Assembly (NCBI GenBank): GCA_027457225.1
Contig: DAIDTL010000032.1
Location: forward strand, 1-9,847
DNA length: 9,847 bases
Source of the DNA: Ferrovaceae bacterium
GTDB taxonomy: Bacteria; Pseudomonadota; Gammaproteobacteria; Burkholderiales; Ferrovaceae
Reading direction: 5' to 3'
A program made the position numbers and the translations under genes. Below the pieces are notes generated by a model. It saw nothing but the letters and a program-made list of their open reading frames with translations, had not been told where the DNA came from and made no database searches. Shown piece by piece: positions 1 through 6,655 of the stretch (positions within the stretch are counted from its first letter, which is position 1; every line of letters starts with the position of its first letter).

Positions 1-1
1 A

Positions 2-385
2 AACCACACTGATTTCACTTGTTTCTTTCGCGCCCTGTCCCATCTGGGAAGCAAGACGGCGGAGGCGGAAGCCAAAGTCAGGGACCTTGTTACGGATCGT
101 GCTGCATTTGAACCATGGGTGGCATCCTATCGCGAGCGTCTGGTATGGGAAAGTTCAATCGACTCGGTCCGGCAGCAGGCCATGTTGCGCGTCAACCCCA
201 AATATGTGCTGCGCAATTATTTGGCTGAAATTGCCATTCGCGCTGCCCAAACGGGCAATCCCGAGGTGATTGCCGAGGTGCAGCGCGTGCTGGAAGCGCC
301 ATTTGACGAGCATCCCGAGCACGAATCCTGGGCCGGAACACCTCCTGATTGGGCAGATACGTTGTCGGTCAGCTGTTCTTCATGA
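2..385 (+). CDS. selO: Protein adenylyltransferase SelO (YdiU), C-terminal part
   Basis: The window opens inside this gene; 127 residues of the C-terminus are visible and the N-terminal pseudokinase core is outside. SelO proteins transfer AMP from ATP onto Ser, Thr or Tyr of target proteins. The visible family signatures are NPKYVLRNYLA (roughly residues 66-76 of the fragment), a PFDEHPE segment, and the terminal PPDWADTLSVSCSS. The third residue from the end is Cys; in animal SelO this place is selenocysteine, so this is the Cys form usual in bacteria. The stop TGA (383-385) overlaps the ATG of the next gene as ATGA, which suggests translational coupling with the transporter downstream. Identification is from the characteristic C-terminal tail and is firm despite the truncation. 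Confidence 0.9.
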   Translation, partial: NHTDFTCFFRALSHLGSKTAEAEAKVRDLVTDRAAFEPWVASYRERLVWESSIDSVRQQAMLRVNPKYVLRNYLAEIAIRAAQTGNPEVIAEVQRVLEAPFDEHPEHESWAGTPPDWADTLSVSCSS

Positions 386-1092
386 GTGCGCCACACCGCA
401 GCTATCGTTATTACGATCTCATCATGGCAGCTTTTGTGTGTGTGCTGCTGTGTTCCAATTTTATCGGTGCCGCCAAACAAACCGAAGTGACTTTGCCGTT
501 CATTGGAACCCTCACTGTCGGTGCCGGTGTCCTGTTTTTCCCCATCGCCTATTTTTTTGGAGACGTGCTTACAGAAGTGTACGGATATGCACGCGACCGT
601 CGCGTGGTTTGGGCCGGCTTTGGGGCGTTGGCCTTTGCGTCCTTTATGGCCTGGGTCGTGGTGAGCTTGCCGCCGGCCCACAATGAGTTCATGGCGCAGT
701 TTCAGGGACAACTGGAAGGCGTGTTCGGCAATGCCTGGCGCATTGCGATTGCCTCCATGCTGGCCTACTGGTGCGGTAGTTTTGCCAATAGCTACGTGTT
801 GGCAAAAATGAAAGTCCTGACCCAGGGGCGTTGGTTGTGGACCCGCACCATCGGTTCGACCGCCGTCGGTGAGGCACTGGATTCCCTATTGTTCTACGGT
901 GGCGCATTTTATGGGGTCTGGGATCTTCATGACCTTATCCAGGTGGCTGTCCTGGAGTATTTTCTCAAGACGATGTGGGAAGTGCTGGCAACACCGTTGA
1001 CCTACTGGATGGTGCATGCGCTCAAGAAAATAGAACATGAAGATTTCTATGACCGCCGCACCCGTTTTACGCCATTTTCACTGGATGTCTGA
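382..1092 (+). CDS. yhhQ: Queuosine precursor transporter, YhhQ (DUF165) family
   Basis: Predicted inner-membrane protein of 236 residues that in this family imports queuosine precursors (preQ0/preQ1) for modification of tRNA position 34. About six hydrophobic segments are visible, the first at about residues 13-31. Family signatures are GDVLTEVYGY (residues 60-69), the IGSTAVGEALDS stretch around residue 155-170, and EYFLKTMWEVLATPLTYW near the end. I chose ATG 382 over the in-frame ATG at 349 because 382 overlaps the selO stop as ATGA and the extra 11 residues (starting MGRYVVGQ) lie within selO and do not resemble the family N-terminus. No obvious Shine-Dalgarno precedes 382, consistent with coupling to selO translation. 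No queuosine biosynthesis gene is visible nearby, so the role rests on family membership. Confidence 0.88.
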   Translation: MSAPHRSYRYYDLIMAAFVCVLLCSNFIGAAKQTEVTLPFIGTLTVGAGVLFFPIAYFFGDVLTEVYGYARDRRVVWAGFGALAFASFMAWVVVSLPPAHNEFMAQFQGQLEGVFGNAWRIAIASMLAYWCGSFANSYVLAKMKVLTQGRWLWTRTIGSTAVGEALDSLLFYGGAFYGVWDLHDLIQVAVLEYFLKTMWEVLATPLTYWMVHALKKIEHEDFYDRRTRFTPFSLDV

Positions 1093-1110
1093 TGTGAAGG
1101 AGAGCCTGTC

Positions 1111-1494
1111 ATGACAGAAAGGAAACCTGAACGTTGCTACGAAGCAGCCGAGATACAGACCAAACTGGATCACGAATTGCCCCATTGGCGCTTTGAACAG
1201 GGCCAGATTCAGCGTACCTACCGCGCGGAAGGATGGAAGGGCACGCTGATGGTGGTGAACGCGTTAGCCCATCTTGCGGAGGCAGCCTGGCACCACCCGG
1301 ATTTGGAAGTGACCTATGACAAGGTCGTCGTCAAACTCCAGAATCATGCAGCCGGCGGGATTACCGACAAGGATTTCGAACTGGCCCTTAAAATGGAATC
1401 GGTCATTCAATGGCAGCCTGGCCGGGAAGGCGGCGCGCTGGAAGGTACGCCAAATCAGGATGCGCGATATCGGTATATCCGCTATGACCCCTGA
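1111..1494 (+). CDS. phhB: 4a-hydroxytetrahydrobiopterin dehydratase (pterin-4a-carbinolamine dehydratase)
   Basis: 127-residue cytosolic enzyme that dehydrates 4a-hydroxytetrahydropterin, recycling the pterin cofactor of aromatic amino acid hydroxylases. The family motif is complete: E57-AAW-H61-H62-P63, then Y69, H79 and D88; the three histidines are the catalytic set of the family. A good ribosome binding site, AAGGAG at 1097-1102, lies 8 bases before the ATG. The gene follows yhhQ after 18 bases and precedes mutM by 18 bases, so it probably belongs to the same transcript. No phenylalanine hydroxylase is in view; some bacterial homologues have been linked to molybdopterin metabolism instead, so the physiological substrate is not settled by the sequence. 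The C-terminal tail after D88 is about 39 residues, slightly longer than short family members. Confidence 0.9.
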   Translation: MTERKPERCYEAAEIQTKLDHELPHWRFEQGQIQRTYRAEGWKGTLMVVNALAHLAEAAWHHPDLEVTYDKVVVKLQNHAAGGITDKDFELALKMESVIQWQPGREGGALEGTPNQDARYRYIRYDP

Positions 1495-1512
1495 TGCACG
1501 GGAGCACCGACG

Positions 1513-2334
1513 TTGCCTGAATTGCCCGAGGTTGAAGTTACCCGACAGGGTATCGCGCCATTCCTGATCGGTCAGGTGATTTCCAGGGTGGTGGTGCGCC
1601 AGCCCCGGTTGCGCTGGCCCATTCCCCGCGAGCTCGTAAAACGATTGCCCGGCCAGACCATTACGGCTGTGCGACGCCGTGCCAAATATTTGCTGATTGA
1701 CATGCCTGCCGGCACGCTCATTCTCCACCTGGGAATGTCGGGGGCATTGCGTGTGCTCACCGCTCCCGTCGCTCCCGGTCGACACAACAATTTCGATTTA
1801 ATCTGTTCGGGCAAGACGTTGCGTCTTAACGATCCCCGGCGCTTTGGCGCTGTCCTGTGGCACCCTGCAGGGGGCACCATTACCAGCCAGCCTGGATTGT
1901 TCGACCGGCTCGGAGTGGAGCCGTTTGCGCCGGAGTTTTCCGGAGCGGGATTTTGGCAGCACACCCGAGGTCGCCTGGCCGCTATCAAGTCGATCCTGCT
2001 GGCCGGGGAGGGTGTGGTTGGCGTGGGCAACATCTATGCGTGCGAAAGCTTGTTTCGCGCCGGCATCCATCCCCTGCGCGCGGCTGGGCGAATCAGCAAG
2101 GCCCGTTACGTGCTGCTGGTGGAGGCCATCCAGGGGGTGTTACGGGAAGCCATTCAGCAGGGGGGGAGTACGTTGCGCAATTTTGCGGATAGTCGCGGGG
2201 CGCCCGGTTATTTTCAACAGGAGCATCAGGTGTACGGACGTACCGGGCTCCCCTGTGTGAACTGCGCCAGTCCGATTCGTCACATCAGGCAAGGGCAGCG
2301 TTCCACCTGGTACTGTCCGCGTTGCCAGCGCTGA
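1513..2334 (+). CDS. mutM: Formamidopyrimidine-DNA glycosylase (8-oxoguanine glycosylase/AP lyase)
   Basis: 273-residue base-excision repair enzyme that removes 8-oxoguanine and formamidopyrimidines and cleaves the abasic site. The start is TTG at 1513: it is the only start giving the invariant MPELPEVE N-terminus, where Pro2 becomes the catalytic amine after Met removal, with E3 and E6 also conserved. GGGAG at 1500-1504 is a suitably spaced ribosome binding site (8 bases). Other landmarks are K58, the HLGMSG loop with M75, the VGVGNIYACESLF helix region, GGSTLRNF, and a C-terminal zinc finger with C248, C251, C268 and C271. Length is close to E. coli Fpg (269). The gene ends 3 bases from the convergent carbonic anhydrase stop, leaving no room for a terminator between them. 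Confidence 0.97.
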   Translation: MPELPEVEVTRQGIAPFLIGQVISRVVVRQPRLRWPIPRELVKRLPGQTITAVRRRAKYLLIDMPAGTLILHLGMSGALRVLTAPVAPGRHNNFDLICSGKTLRLNDPRRFGAVLWHPAGGTITSQPGLFDRLGVEPFAPEFSGAGFWQHTRGRLAAIKSILLAGEGVVGVGNIYACESLFRAGIHPLRAAGRISKARYVLLVEAIQGVLREAIQQGGSTLRNFADSRGAPGYFQQEHQVYGRTGLPCVNCASPIRHIRQGQRSTWYCPRCQR

Positions 2335-2337
2335 GCG

Positions 2338-2988
2338 TTACTTGGCCTGTCTGATTTTTTCGAGGGTTTGGGGATAGCACACCTTCAACGATGCATTATC
2401 GTTGACTGAAAATTCCAGATCATGGATCAGGCCGTTATCCAGTCCATAGACCCAGCCGTGGACAGTCAGGTCCTGATGGCGGGACCAGGCGTCCTGAACC
2501 ACGGTGGTGTGACACACATTCATCACCTGTTCGATCACATTGAGTTCACATAGCCGATCATGGCGTGTGGCAGGATCGAAACTGTCCATCAACCGGTCAT
2601 GTTTTTCATGTACATCCCGCACGTGTCGTAGCCAGTTGTCGGCAATTCCAACCCGCAACCGGTTGAGTGCCGCATGGACCCCGGAACAGCCGTAGTGGCC
2701 GACCACCATGATGTGCCGGATTTTCAGCATGTCCACCGCAAACTGGATCACCGAGAGCAGGTTGAGATCGGTATGGACCACCACGTTGGCCACATTGCGA
2801 TGCACGAAGACTTCTCCCGGAGCGAGTCCGGTAATCTGGTTGGCAGGAACGCGTGAATCCGAGCAGCCAATCCAAAGATATTCTGGAGCCTGCTGCCGGG
2901 CCAGGTTTTTGAAAAAATCAGGATCCTCGGCCAACACGGTGCGAACCCAGGCGCGATTGTTCTGGAAAAGGTGATGGAGTGGGTTCAT
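2338..2988 (-). CDS. can: Carbonic anhydrase, beta class
   Basis: 216-residue cytosolic zinc enzyme interconverting CO2 and bicarbonate, supplying bicarbonate to carboxylases. Zinc ligands are visible at C42, H98 and C101, with the active-site pair D44 and R46 in the CSDSRVP motif; these numbers match those I recall for E. coli Can. GHYGCSGV and the RNVANVV stretch are also typical. The N-terminus MNPLHHLFQNNRAW aligns with family starts, so ATG at 2988 is preferred, although no convincing Shine-Dalgarno precedes it. The gene is transcribed away from the diguanylate cyclase and towards mutM. All catalytic residues are present, so it should be active. Confidence 0.96.
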   Translation of the reverse strand: MNPLHHLFQNNRAWVRTVLAEDPDFFKNLARQQAPEYLWIGCSDSRVPANQITGLAPGEVFVHRNVANVVVHTDLNLLSVIQFAVDMLKIRHIMVVGHYGCSGVHAALNRLRVGIADNWLRHVRDVHEKHDRLMDSFDPATRHDRLCELNVIEQVMNVCHTTVVQDAWSRHQDLTVHGWVYGLDNGLIHDLEFSVNDNASLKVCYPQTLEKIRQAK

Positions 2989-3064
2989 GGCTGCAGTATA
3001 ACGATTGTTTGATGAAATTTAAAAAAAGTGGAGAATGCCTTCAATACCTGCTCATTTTTGAGGG

Positions 3065-3070
3065 ATTATA
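3065..3070 (-). promoter_or_regulatory. Possible -10 element for the carbonic anhydrase gene
   Basis: Read on the - strand this is a perfect TATAAT, 76 bases upstream of the can start codon, which would give a leader of about 70 bases. No good -35 hexamer is seen 16-18 bases further upstream, so this is only a candidate; it lies in the 115-base divergent gap (2989-3103) that must also drive the diguanylate cyclase. I found no convincing promoter for the + strand gene. Confidence 0.3.
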
Positions 3071-3071
3071 G

Positions 3072-3107
3072 ATGACACGTCCCATCTTTCCTGAACGCTT
3101 CGAATGA
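3072..3107 (+). CDS. Possible 11-codon upstream ORF (MTRPIFPERFE) coupled to the diguanylate cyclase
   Basis: A short ORF begins with ATG at 3072, preceded by GAGGG at 3060-3064 with a 7-base spacing, and ends with TGA at 3105-3107. The TGA overlaps the ATG of the diguanylate cyclase (3104-3106) as ATGA. The cyclase start itself has no Shine-Dalgarno, so ribosomes finishing this peptide could restart there. The peptide resembles nothing I know; its role, if any, would be in translation control. It could also be chance in a short gap. Confidence 0.35.
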   Translation: MTRPIFPERFE

Positions 3108-4804
3108 AACTCGAAAGAAAATTTTTGTTGCTGGTCACCGGCATTTTTATTTTCTCGTCGTTGATTGGTGGGATGGTGTTCAAAAACATGACCTCGGAAA
3201 TCAACTGGGATTGGAGCCGTCAGTTCGTCGAACGCCAGATTTTATTCGATAAGTACCGGACCTTCTCGCCACTGAGCCGGGAAGTGGCGCTGGCCAAAAA
3301 AATGGCTGCCGAACCTGCGCGTGTCCAAATGGTCTTGCATCCCAAGGATCCTGTTGCCCGGCACAATGGTTTGGCAGTGATGGAGCAGTACCGAATCCGC
3401 TATAGCGATCATTCCTTTTTCTCAGTCTTTGCCCAGACCGGCGATTACTATTTCAACGATGCGGCAGACAAGTATCGCGGCCACGAACTGCGCTACAGGC
3501 TTTCCCGGGACAATCCGGACGATCGCTGGTTTTACGCCACCATGGCACAAGGCAAGGATTTTCAGATCAACATCTCGCAAGACCGATATCTCAAGGTGAC
3601 CAAGGTCTGGGTCAATGCGTTGATCAGGAACGGCCGGGAAATTATGGGTATTGCGGGCACCGGCATGGATCTGGCTGAGTTTTTGGAAGAAACGGTCAAT
3701 ATCACCCAACCGGGTATCCACAACTTTTTCATTGATGACGACCTGTCTATCAAATTATCAAGTGACACGCGCCTGATCGACTACGCCAGCATTTCCAAGA
3801 AACCAGCCCAACGGATCACCGTTGACGCGCTGTTTAATCCAGAGGATGTCAAAAAACTGCGGCAGACCGTGGACAAGATCAAGGCGGAGCCGAGCAGTGA
3901 TGTGGTTGACATCTGGGTGGAGTTTCAGGGCAGAACGTTTTTGCTGGGGATCGCCAAGCTGCCTGAAATTGGCTGGTATGACCTGACGCTCGTTGATCAG
4001 AAAAATCTCGGGCTGATGAAGAGATTTTCCTATGTGCCTTATGTCTTCGGCGCCCTGTTCATGATGGTGTTGTTGATCCTGGGATTCGCTCTGCATCAAT
4101 GGATTTTACAACCCATCATGACTCTCAAAAAAGCCTCGGATGCCATTCAGTCAGGCAACTTCCAGGTGATGCCACCCTTGGTAGGCAGGGGCGAGGTGCG
4201 CGATCTGTCCCGCTCCTTCAGGCATATGGTGACGTATATCAGGGATACCCATCGTGAATTGGAAGAGCGCGTCCGGGAACGTACCGAAGCTTTATACCTG
4301 TTGATCGAGAATGATGTGCTGACCGGTCTGCTTAACCGTCGCGGGATCATGGATCGCTTTGACAACGAATTGGCACGGATGGAACGCAAGGGAGGTACGC
4401 TAGGATTGCTGCTGCTGGATCTGGATCATTTCAAGGCCATCAATGACACCTATGGCCATGCCGCCGGAGACTTGGCGCTGGTCCAGACTGCCCGGGTGAT
4501 CGAAAACCACAACCGGCCCTACGACTACGTCGGCCGTTATGGAGGTGAAGAGTTCCTGGTGATCCTGCCTGGATGCGACGAGGCCGATCTGCAGACCATT
4601 GCTGAACGTATCCGAGGCGCCGTCGAATCGCTCCAAATGGAGTACGAAGGCCGGCACTTCTCTTTCACCGCCAGCATCGGGATGTATCACGTGCAGAAAC
4701 CAGAAAGTCGCGATGCCATGTTGAGCAAAGTCGACAAGGCCCTGTATTCGGCCAAGGTGGCTGGCCGAAATTGCGTTCGGGGGTACTTCGAGGCGCCCGT
4801 CTGA
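3104..4804 (+). CDS. Membrane diguanylate cyclase: periplasmic sensor, HAMP, GGDEF
   Basis: 566-residue inner-membrane signalling enzyme predicted to make cyclic di-GMP from two GTP. Order: short cytoplasmic start, membrane segment at about residues 7-26, a large periplasmic region (about 27-308) with a double-Cache-like look (for example the RLSRDNPDDRWFYATM and GIAGTGMDLAEFLE stretches), a second membrane segment at about 309-333, HAMP to about 385, then GGDEF. In the catalytic domain NDVLTGLLNRR starts at 403, the metal aspartate is D439 in DLDHFKAIND, and the signature is GGEEF at 480-484. An inhibitory I-site R471-P-Y-D474 sits exactly five residues before GGEEF, so product feedback inhibition is expected. 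An in-frame stop at 3092-3094 limits the start to ATG 3104. No EAL domain follows. The ligand sensed is unknown. It ends 5 bases from the convergent dehalogenase gene. Confidence 0.94.
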   Translation: MKLERKFLLLVTGIFIFSSLIGGMVFKNMTSEINWDWSRQFVERQILFDKYRTFSPLSREVALAKKMAAEPARVQMVLHPKDPVARHNGLAVMEQYRIRYSDHSFFSVFAQTGDYYFNDAADKYRGHELRYRLSRDNPDDRWFYATMAQGKDFQINISQDRYLKVTKVWVNALIRNGREIMGIAGTGMDLAEFLEETVNITQPGIHNFFIDDDLSIKLSSDTRLIDYASISKKPAQRITVDALFNPEDVKKLRQTVDKIKAEPSSDVVDIWVEFQGRTFLLGIAKLPEIGWYDLTLVDQKNLGLMKRFSYVPYVFGALFMMVLLILGFALHQWILQPIMTLKKASDAIQSGNFQVMPPLVGRGEVRDLSRSFRHMVTYIRDTHRELEERVRERTEALYLLIENDVLTGLLNRRGIMDRFDNELARMERKGGTLGLLLLDLDHFKAINDTYGHAAGDLALVQTARVIENHNRPYDYVGRYGGEEFLVILPGCDEADLQTIAERIRGAVESLQMEYEGRHFSFTASIGMYHVQKPESRDAMLSKVDKALYSAKVAGRNCVRGYFEAPV

Positions 4805-4809
4805 CGCGG

Positions 4810-5511
4810 TCAGGATATTGAGGCCGCAACAATTTCCAGGGTTTTTTCGAGGGACGATCCGGTGTAACTGGGTTTTGGGCCAATGGTTTCGAAGGGCAGA
4901 TGCTGACGGTTGACCCACAGTGTTGTGAACCCAAACCAGGTCGCCCCCAGAGCATCCCAGGCATTGCTGGATACAAACAGCACTTCCTGTTTTTCCACAG
5001 GGAAGGTGCGCAGGACCAGGTCGTAGCACTGGGGTGCCGTCTTGAAACGGCGCAGGCTGGCCACCGAAATGATTTCATCCAGCAAGGTCGTCATGCCGGC
5101 GCTGTCCACGGCAGGCTTCAGCATTTCCAGATTGCCGTTGGAAAGAATGGCGGTGCGCAATCCCTGTTGGCGCAGCGCTTTCAACACCTGAATATTTTCC
5201 GGGAAAGCAGTCAAGTGGGTATATTGCGCCATGAGTTGCCTTTCGTGCTCGGGTAGCAGGGTCAACCCCAAGCGATGACAGCAATAGCGCAGGCTGGCTG
5301 CCGTCAGTTCCTCAAAGGATTGATAATAACGGCTGCCTGCGGGTCCTTCGGTGTCGCTCATGGTGACAAGGCGCGTGTATTCCACCTGCTTGTCGCGCCA
5401 CAAGCTGGACAGGGCGGTTCCCTGCCCGGGAAACAGTTTCTCGGCCAGGGCGGCGATTGAGTAAACATCGAACAGGGTGCCGTAAGCATCGAACACAACA
5501 ATTTTGATCAT
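4810..5511 (-). CDS. Haloacid dehalogenase, type II (L-2-haloacid dehalogenase family)
   Basis: 233-residue cytosolic hydrolase of the HAD superfamily. Members hydrolyse L-2-haloacids to D-2-hydroxyacids through an aspartyl ester. Nucleophile D8 lies in VVFDAYGTLFD; T12, R39 (in LWRDKQVEYTRL), S124-N125 (LSNGN), K157, Y163 and the SSNAWDALGA segment with S181, N183 and D186 match the L-DEX active-site set with a nearly constant offset, which argues for the dehalogenase subfamily rather than a generic HAD phosphatase. The usual Pro after the lysine (KP) is Thr here (K157-T158), a mild departure. The start at 5511 (MIKIVVFD) fits the family; an in-frame ATG at 5571 would add 20 residues encoded by the inverted repeat and is unlikely. 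No clear Shine-Dalgarno is seen. The natural substrate is unknown; no haloacid transporter is adjacent. Confidence 0.9.
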   Translation of the reverse strand: MIKIVVFDAYGTLFDVYSIAALAEKLFPGQGTALSSLWRDKQVEYTRLVTMSDTEGPAGSRYYQSFEELTAASLRYCCHRLGLTLLPEHERQLMAQYTHLTAFPENIQVLKALRQQGLRTAILSNGNLEMLKPAVDSAGMTTLLDEIISVASLRRFKTAPQCYDLVLRTFPVEKQEVLFVSSNAWDALGATWFGFTTLWVNRQHLPFETIGPKPSYTGSSLEKTLEIVAASIS

Positions 5512-5522
5512 GAATGGGTCAC

Positions 5523-5575
5523 AAAAATGGGGTCGGACCCTATTTTCCCAGAAAATGAGGGTTGACCCCATTTTT
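5523..5575. repeat. 53-base inverted repeat with AAAAATGGGGTC ends (REP/MITE-like)
   Basis: The outer arms, 5523-5534 and 5564-5575, are a perfect 12-base inverted repeat (AAAAATGGGGTC / GACCCCATTTTT). Pairing continues inward: ACCCT 5537-5541 with AGGGT 5558-5562, and ATTTTC 5542-5547 with GAAAAT 5551-5556, around a CCA loop, so nearly the whole unit folds into one hairpin. Each half is also itself an imperfect palindrome; the left one pairs 5524-5534 with 5536-5546, with one G-T pair. It sits between two divergent genes, 12 bases from the dehalogenase start codon, so it is not needed as a terminator for either. From memory, GGGGTC/GACCCC palindromes are common in intergenic repeats of proteobacteria and are sometimes tied to REP-associated transposases; no transposase is here. 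Confidence 0.75.
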
Positions 5576-5603
5576 TGCCATTTTTGAAAAAAGCCCTATA
5601 TTT

Positions 5604-5619
5604 TGTGACAGCCGTCACA
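5604..5619. promoter_or_regulatory. CRP-family binding site upstream of the type I secretion operon
   Basis: The sequence TGTGACAGCCGTCACA contains both CRP half-sites exactly (TGTGA, 6-base spacer, TCACA) with a sixth paired base on each arm, flanked by T/A-rich DNA. This is the recognition pattern of CRP, Vfr and Clp-type regulators; FNR sites (TTGAT-N4-ATCAA) do not fit. The centre (5611.5) lies about 48 bases before the ABC gene ATG, so the secretion operon is the likely target. Activation versus repression cannot be read from the sequence alone. Confidence 0.65.
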
Positions 5620-5640
5620 TTTTATGGCATTATCGCGCCT

Positions 5641-5646
5641 GATAAT
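5641..5646 (+). promoter_or_regulatory. Candidate -10 element (GATAAT) for the secretion operon
   Basis: GATAAT differs from TATAAT at one position. A transcript starting about 7 bases downstream (near 5653) would put the CRP-type site centred at about -41, the classical class II activator position, with no need for a -35 box. The difficulty is that such a start would cut off the putative ribosome binding site at 5648-5652, so an alternative upstream promoter remains possible. Confidence 0.3.
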
Positions 5647-5659
5647 TGGGGAAAGCCCT

Positions 5660-6655
5660 ATGAGCAAGCCAATGAGTCGTAACGAAATTCTCGATGCCGT
5701 GCGCGTCCACAAGGCTGCGTTCTGGGCCGTGGCCGCCTTTTCCTTCGTCATCAACCTGCTCTACCTCACCCCATCGATCTACATGTTGCAGGTCTATGAC
5801 CGCGTGGTCACGAGCCGCAGTGAACTTACGCTGATTTTTCTGTCGCTCATCGCGGTCATCCTGTTTGCAGTCATGGGCGGGTTGGAATATGCACGCTCCC
5901 AGGTCCTGATCCGGGTGGGCAACGCCATTGATGAAGTGCTCTCCAAACGCGTATTCACTGCCACTTTTGAAAACAATCTGAGAGCGGGCCAGGGCAATCC
6001 TGCACAGGCCCTGGGAGACCTTAACAACGTACGCCAGTTTGTCACCGGCAATGGCCTCTTTGCATTTCTGGATGCGCCCTGGATCCCCATCTACCTGGTT
6101 GTGATCTTCATGCTGCATCCGACGCTGGGGTGGTTTGCCGTGGGTGGGACGCTACTCCTCGTGATTCTGACGTACATCACGGAAAAGGTTTCGAAGGGGC
6201 CGCTTGAGGCAGCCAACAGGCACGCCATCCAGGCCAGTAATTTTGCCAACAGCAACCTGCGCAATGCCGAAGTGATCGAAGCCATGGGGATGCTACGACC
6301 CATGATTACGCGCTGGTACCGCCATCAAGCCAACATGCTGCAGCAACAGACCATTGCCTCCCATCGGGCTGCCACGGTTTCGGCCATCACCAAGCTGGTG
6401 CGCCTGGTCATTCAGTCAGGTGCCCTGGGATTGGGAGCGCTACTCGTCATTGAAGGTAAATCCACGCCTGGGGTGATGATTGCCGCCTCCATTCTGACGG
6501 GACGGGCTTTGGCTCCCGTGGAATTGCTGATTGCCACCTGGAAGGGATTTTCCTCGGCACGCAGTTCCTACGAGCGCCTGGCCCGCTTGCTGGAAGTGCT
6601 GCCACCGCGGGTGCCGGGCCCTCCGCCTCCGGAAAATCTTCCCTGGCGCGCCTGA
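5660..6655 (+). CDS. Type I secretion ABC exporter (PrtD/AprD type), membrane-domain half of a split gene
   Basis: 331 residues corresponding to the N-terminal transmembrane part of a PrtD-type exporter, the inner-membrane ATPase channel that drives one-step secretion through a TolC-type pore. Family stretches visible are YMLQVYDRVVTSRSE, FLDAPWIPIYLVVIFMLHP, NAEVIEAMGML, and GVMIAASILTGRALAPVE, with several hydrophobic segments. There is no N-terminal peptidase domain. The start at 5660 is preferred over ATG 5624 because GGGGA (5648-5652) precedes it. The family protein should continue at about residue 315 (LEVLPPR) into the ATPase domain; instead this frame runs into a Pro-rich, non-family tail (PGPPPPENLPWRA) and stops at 6653-6655. 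The nucleotide-binding half continues in the -1 frame. On its own the product lacks any ATPase domain and is probably not functional. Confidence 0.88.
   Translation: MSKPMSRNEILDAVRVHKAAFWAVAAFSFVINLLYLTPSIYMLQVYDRVVTSRSELTLIFLSLIAVILFAVMGGLEYARSQVLIRVGNAIDEVLSKRVFTATFENNLRAGQGNPAQALGDLNNVRQFVTGNGLFAFLDAPWIPIYLVVIFMLHPTLGWFAVGGTLLLVILTYITEKVSKGPLEAANRHAIQASNFANSNLRNAEVIEAMGMLRPMITRWYRHQANMLQQQTIASHRAATVSAITKLVRLVIQSGALGLGALLVIEGKSTPGVMIAASILTGRALAPVELLIATWKGFSSARSSYERLARLLEVLPPRVPGPPPPENLPWRA

Noticed and set aside
349..381. Upstream start for the YhhQ-type transporter at ATG 349
   Set aside because: It lies within selO; the ATGA overlap at 382 gives the expected family N-terminus.
217..711. 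164-codon - strand frame opposite selO and yhhQ
   Set aside because: Composition is atypical and the + strand genes here are firmly identified.
2994..2999. TATACT on the - strand close to the can start as its -10 box
   Set aside because: It would place the transcription start at or within the start codon; the TATAAT at 3065-3070 is better placed.
4400..5029. Open frame on the - strand opposite the GGDEF domain and running into the dehalogenase region in another frame
   Set aside because: Shadow of two well-supported genes; no family resemblance and an unusual Cys/His/Gln-rich composition.
5512..5571. N-terminal extension of the dehalogenase from ATG 5571
   Set aside because: The 20 extra residues are encoded by the inverted repeat and precede the canonical MIKIVVFDAYGTLFD start.
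5523..5576. Hairpin followed by a T-run read as a rho-independent terminator
   Set aside because: No + strand gene ends upstream of it (the nearest + gene ends at 4804 and the dehalogenase lies between on the opposite strand), so an intergenic repeat is the better reading.
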